This document shows positions 1 to 6,000 of a DNA stretch of 8,383 nt, in pieces. Source of the DNA: CAZJUO01 sp964549245. GTDB lineage: Bacteria; Patescibacteriota; Patescibacteriia; UBA10025; JAHIVO01. Position 1 is the stretch's first letter. The number at the start of each line of letters is the position of its first letter. The stretch is from contig CAZJUO010000058.1 of the NCBI GenBank assembly GCA_964549245.1, positions 1-8,383 of the forward strand, written 5' to 3'. A program made the position numbers and the translations under genes. Below the pieces are notes generated by a model. That model made no database searches. It was not told the DNA's origin and saw only the letters and a list, made by a program, of their open reading frames with translations.

Positions 1-3000
1 TGGCTGGCACATTGGTAGTCCAATAGACTTCCGTCTGGCCTTCTGCTTTGTTCTCGTATGAAATATCGAGTACTTCAGGGAAGGTTAGGGTGGTGAAGGT
101 GTAGTCGTCTGAAGTTATGGGGTTGCCAGAAGAATCCACGCCGCTGATTGTTAAATGATAAGTCGTGCTGTCTGACAAATTTTCTAGTTTTACAGTATGT
201 GATTTGGTCAGCGATCCGGTGACATCCGTATAAGTAAAACCATAATCACCCGTTGGGCCATATTGAATAATCGCGGTAGTGTCTTTGTTGGTCTTCCAAG
301 TGACAATCGCATCAAATAACTTGATATCGGTAATTTCTAATTCTAATACTCGCGGCGCTTCTAAAGTAGTAAACGAGCTAATTTCCGAATAGGCAATATT
401 TTCGTCAATGTCAATGCTCTTTACTCGGTAATAGTACGTTGTTTCAGGTGACAAGCCGCTTACTTTGAGTTCATGCGCCTCGATCAGGTCAGCCGTGCCC
501 TGTTCTTCGCCCAATTCTTTGGTGGTGCCAAATTCAACAAACGATGAAGCAATACGTTCCGTACGCCAGGTGACAACAGCGGAAAAAGAATCAGGCACTA
601 CGACCGGAGCTTCAGTAATAGCCGGGGGCTGTGTATAACGCCCCTCGGGTACTTCAGAAACTACTTCGGTCGGATCGGAGGTAGCTTGGGCTTTGTCCTC
701 GGCGGTAATTTTATAATAATACTCAGTGGCGTTATCCAAGCCCGTATCAAGATAGCCGGTAGATGTGATGGTTGCAATTTCTGAAAAAGTTTTACCGTCG
801 GTAGAGCGTAAAATCGTATAATATATTTCATCATCCAAATCAAATCCCTTTGGCGGATCCCAGGTTATGGTAATTGAATAACGCTTAGCATCACGGTCCG
901 ACGAGTCAGTAATGGTTACCGCCCGTGGTGAGCCAGGTGGTGTTGTATTGGCCGTAAACTCAACTGCCGCGTAATTTGAATAATTTATATTTCCAGTATC
1001 ATCAATAGCTACAACGTAAAAAGTGTTTATACCTTGCTGAGTAGCCGCCTCAATCGGGCCAACTGTAGTCTTGGTAGTGTAGGTAGTGTTTTCTTCATTG
1101 GGTAAATTATTAACGGAATAGTAATACCCTGCCACCGTTACGCCCTCATCATCGGGCGGGCTCCAGGTGAAAGTAAAGCTGTTGGTAGTATTTGATGTCG
1201 GATCAACAGCCAGATCCAATGGCGCTGAAGGAGCGCCCTTGGTGGTGAAAGTATAATCTGATGAATAGCCAACATTACCATCCTGATCGACCCATTTGGT
1301 CCGATAATGATACTCGGTATCGGGCGTCAGGTCAGTCACGGTCACCTCATGTTCGGAAACTAGTTCTGAAGTGCCCGTCTCGTTACCGTAAGCAGACGTC
1401 TCCCCGTACTCGACAAACGAAGTTGCGGGATGAGGAATTATATTGCCGTCACGGTCCTGATCATCCAACGTCAGCCATTCTAGGACCGCTGAACGAATCC
1501 GTGCAGTAGCCAGCGGCAAACCGCTAATCGAAGGGGCGGCTTTGAATTTACCTTCGGGTTTAATGTCGACTACTGTGGAGTTTCCGGAAATCGTACCGCC
1601 GGAACCTTCTGCCCTCGTAAAATATGAATAGGTAATCGTATTATCCAGACTGGTATTGAGATAACCAAGATTATCCGCATCAACTTCGGCTAATAATGAA
1701 TAATTATCTGGCGGGTCATCAACCGTACTCGGATTATCACAGTCGTCCTCACAACGGTAAACTTTATACCCTTCCACGCCAGAGCCTTCATCGTCAGGTT
1801 CGTCCCACGTCAAGGTGACTAAATAACGGCTGGTTGAACGATCAGAAGAATCAACGGCTTGCATGCTGGTCGGGGGACCAGGAGCATTGGACGTAAAATC
1901 ATAAGTAACAGTTACATAATTGTCATAATCAATATTACTGATCGCGTCCATAGCCACTAAATACAAAGTGTTTTCGCCCTGCTGGGTAGCCGCTGAAAAA
2001 CCCGGTAAGAACTTATTAGTGGCTTGTGAGCTGGTGGTCCAGCCGCCGTCTGGACTGGGTGTAGCATTGCCTGCTGTATTGGTACCGCAAGCCGCCGCAC
2101 TGGGGACCTCATTGATCGTATAACAATAACGCAAAATATCCCCGGCTACACAAGGAGTCTGCCCCATACAGGCCCCTGGCAACTCCCAAGAAAAAGAAAA
2201 AGTATTATTATCTTCCACTGGCACGTTTGGATTTACATACAAAGCAGCCGGAGCGGTAGGCGCATTACCGGCATAATAATAATTTGTCTGGGCATAGCTT
2301 GAATAATTTCCCGCATTATCAAGGGCTCGTACATAAAAAATGTTGCTTCTTGTCTGATAAGATGGCACATCTTCAATTTCTGTTTCTGGAATACAAATAT
2401 CAGTGCCCGGACCGCCATCACCAGTCCAATTTGGGTCATCTGTTTTATAGCAATATGAAGCAATGTCTGAATCTGTATCAGTCGAGGCATTCCAGTCAAA
2501 ATCAAAACTGTCCTCGGCAGAATACCCAGTCGGATCCACGTCCAAACCTCCTGGTTGGCTGGGATTCGTACCATCATACTGATAAATAAACGCGGCATAG
2601 GTATCATCCGCCTGGTTGCCTACATTATCTTCAGTCCTGATCCGTAAATAATAAGTATCGGTCGTCAATGCAGACGCCGCTTCATCAAGCGCGTCCCATT
2701 CTGAAGCATTATAGAAATTCGTGCCGCTGACATAGGCTAGGTTAGTCGCGTCGCCAGCGTCATCAATCGGGTCCTTGCTGACATCGTTACCGAAATAAAC
2801 ATAATACCCAGCGACCCCCGAGCCGCCCACATTATCCGAGGCGTCATCCCAGTCAAAATACGGTGTGGCGTCGTTGTACCAAGTGCTGGGGCTTAAGGCA
2901 TCTCCAGGCGTATCATCAGTATAGGCCGAAGTACTGGAAGGATTTCCGGGATCGGTATTATCCACGTAATAATCTACCCGCAGGCTATTGACCACCGGCG

Positions 3001-6000
3001 AAAACACCTGGTCAGTGGAAGCCCAGCTGACCCTGACCTGTAAATACTGCGCGGCTATGGAATCGATATCATATATATGGCTATTATCATAATCCGTGGT
3101 CTTTTCCTGGCTGACTTCGTCCCAGTCATCCCACTCCGCGCTGGCATCTCCACTACCTGTGTCCGGATCGCAGTCCGCGTCCGAGCAGCTGCGGGTTTCT
3201 ATGGTAACAGTCGTATTATCGTTTTCTGTAAAGACCACTGTCAGGCCGCCCCAACCGCCAACATTTCCCAGATCGAGCACGGAGGATGTGTGCGAACCAC
3301 TCTCCTCAAATGATGTAGTATCTTCTTCATAGGCCACATATTTCCACATGGTTTCGTTGTACTGGCCGCCCTGCAGGGCAAACATGATATTATAAGTCGC
3401 ATCGCCCTTGGCCAGATCCGCGTAGTAAGGTTCGTCCGGCGCTTCGGCCACCGTGTCATCCCACGAGCTGGGCGCGGCCGAGGTCAAATCATATTTCCAA
3501 AAATCCGCAGTGCTGTTGGCTCCAAACGTCCACAAGCCGCCATCCTCATCATAGAGCGCGGTTTCTCCATAATAGGTATTTGACGGCAGAAAGGCCGGTG
3601 GAGTAACGGTTTCCCAAGCTGCATCATTAATATCGTAGCGGTGGAAATTATTGGTATTATCCGCTTCTACAACAAACAAGCAGCCAGTACTATCCGGACA
3701 CGCCGTTTCCGAGCTGGGTACAAACGTTATTGATGAACCGTCATCAGTGGCACCCGGCACGTCATCGAGAGCGTCGAGAGCCGACCAACTGCCGATGGCG
3801 CCATCATCTATGTCGTAGCGGTAAAAATCAGTATCATCCGCTCCCCGGATCCCGTAAATATAGCCGTCCTGCCCCCAGGCCAGACCCCCGCCCTGGGTAA
3901 TTGTCTCCGGGAATGGATCCATAACCTCCCAATAATCATAATCAACATTATATTTCCAGAAATCATCCGTGCCATTTCCCCGAGTTAAATATAGACAACC
4001 GTCCTGATTATCACAGTCCGCGTGCGAACCCGGGATATATATCAAATCAGAGCCCTCATCTGTCCGCGATGGCGTATTAGCCAGCCGGGTCCATGTTTCA
4101 TGGGATATTGAATATGTGTAAAAATCAATATCATTATAGCTGGCCGTGGCGTATAAATTATCATCTCCGTCAAATGCGATATTAGAAAAATACGCGTTGT
4201 TTGGCAGGCCGCGGGATATCCATCGGCTGTTGGCAATATCATATTTATACAATCCTGATCCATAATAGGTATTACCGAGAAAATACAAATACCCGTCCAA
4301 ATAGGTCAGGTTATTGCCCTCTCCCTGATAGTGTTGGATCGGGGCCTCGCCCAGTACGGTCCAGTTGCCGGTATTGGTATCAAACGACCAGAACTGACGC
4401 AACCACCATAAGTCCTGGCTTGTCCTGGTGTCATTCGGGCCGCCATTAATGACATAGAGCGTATGGTCGCCATCATAGGCCATGGTGGTGCCGTAATACG
4501 CCGCGGTGGGAGCCGCATTTTCATAGGTCCAGTTGCCGGTCTCAAAATCATGCTTGAAAAAGTACGGTGAATTGTTGCCACGTAGTGCATATAAATACCC
4601 GTTGTCACTGACATACTCCATAGTAGAACCATATCGCGCATTCTGCGGAATGGTCGGCTGGGCCGTATTGAATGTATTATCCGATAAATCAAACCGCCAA
4701 AATTCCTGGCTATTATTGCCTTCGATGATATAGAGGCACCCTTTGGCATCATTACACCGGTCAATGTTTTCATCGTCATCAAAAGGGATAAATTCAAACG
4801 TGGTACCATAATAAGCTTCATCCGGCAGCTGCAAAGGGCTCCCCGCGCTGTTGGTCCAGATGCTGGAAGTCGTATCATACTGTTGCCACTCCTCTGCCGT
4901 CAGATCGAACCGGTAAAAATGCCGGGTATTCCGTCCGGGTGTGGCGTAAATAAATTCACCGTCTGAATTACTGACGTATTCCAAAGTTGCGCCGTAATGA
5001 GTATTAGTCAATCCCGGCAGTTCATCCAAGTCAGCATCCCAAGTATCAGTCGATGGATTATATCTGTAAAACGTGCGCGATTCACCGCGGAACGCGTAGA
5101 GGTAAGTGCCATCAGTAGTCATAGTATCACCATAGCGCCCATAGTCCGGCAGCGGTGATGTCCCCTCCCAAATGCCGGCCGTCACGCCGGCCAGCCGTAC
5201 GTTGTCAGCGTCGCCAGTATCCAGATTTGTATTGGTACAGTCAGCGCAGGTCCAGTCTTCCTCAGTTTCCATGCCGGCCTGGCCAGTCGGCGTGCCAAAC
5301 TGGATAGCCGGTGAAATACCACTGTACTGGTAGGTAAAGGCGTCCCAGGCCGTATCTGCCACATTACCGGCCACATCCTTTGTCTTAATTAAGAGGTGGT
5401 AGGTGCCGGTGGACATGGGTGCATTCACCTGATAGGTCGTAGTGGTTTGATACGTGCCTTCGATAGCTTCATTAAAATCCGTGCCGGTGGACCAGTGGAC
5501 GTAGTAGCCGGCCACACCGGATGCCGCGTCCGTCCCCGCTGACCAGGTGAAGAACGGATTGTTATGTGAATATGATTGGCCGGAGGTAATGGCGTCACCG
5601 CCGGTATCAGAATAGCCGGTGGCAGTGCCGGCCGGATTGGTCGGGTCTGCCACATCACCGGTGTAATTGATGGTAAAATCGTCCACCCGCGGAGTATTCT
5701 CGGTGTCAGATGTTTCCAGTAATATTTTAATCTGTATATACCTTGCGGCTGTTGAACTAATTGCTCCCGCCACGATTTCTTCCCAATCAGACCAGGTGGC
5801 CTGGTCAGACGACGTACGGCTGTAGTAGGTAATCGAGGTATTATTCGGCGTGTTATCCGTGGCGCTGAAACCGCCGGTGAAATCCGCCGCATAGGTCAGG
5901 TCGATCGGCTTGGAAACATAGGTACCTTCAGATACATAGTCAGTGATATCGTCCTCAATAGTATAAGTCCACAGCTGGGTACCGTAATACCCTGGTGTGG

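Noticed and set aside
2284..2589. 101-codon open frame on the plus strand
   Set aside because: Antisense to the second Ig-like/FN3-like 1 boundary, with no domain pattern; a shadow.
4306..4878. 190-codon open frame on the minus strand, out of frame with the giant gene
   Set aside because: It lies wholly inside the second propeller array, its translation has no domain pattern, and the main frame here shows clear blade repeats. It is a shadow of the main reading frame.
5425..5892. 155-codon open frame on the minus strand
   Set aside because: Overlaps the first jelly-roll and Ig-like domains in another frame; the translation is Arg/Pro/Thr-rich without recognisable structure.
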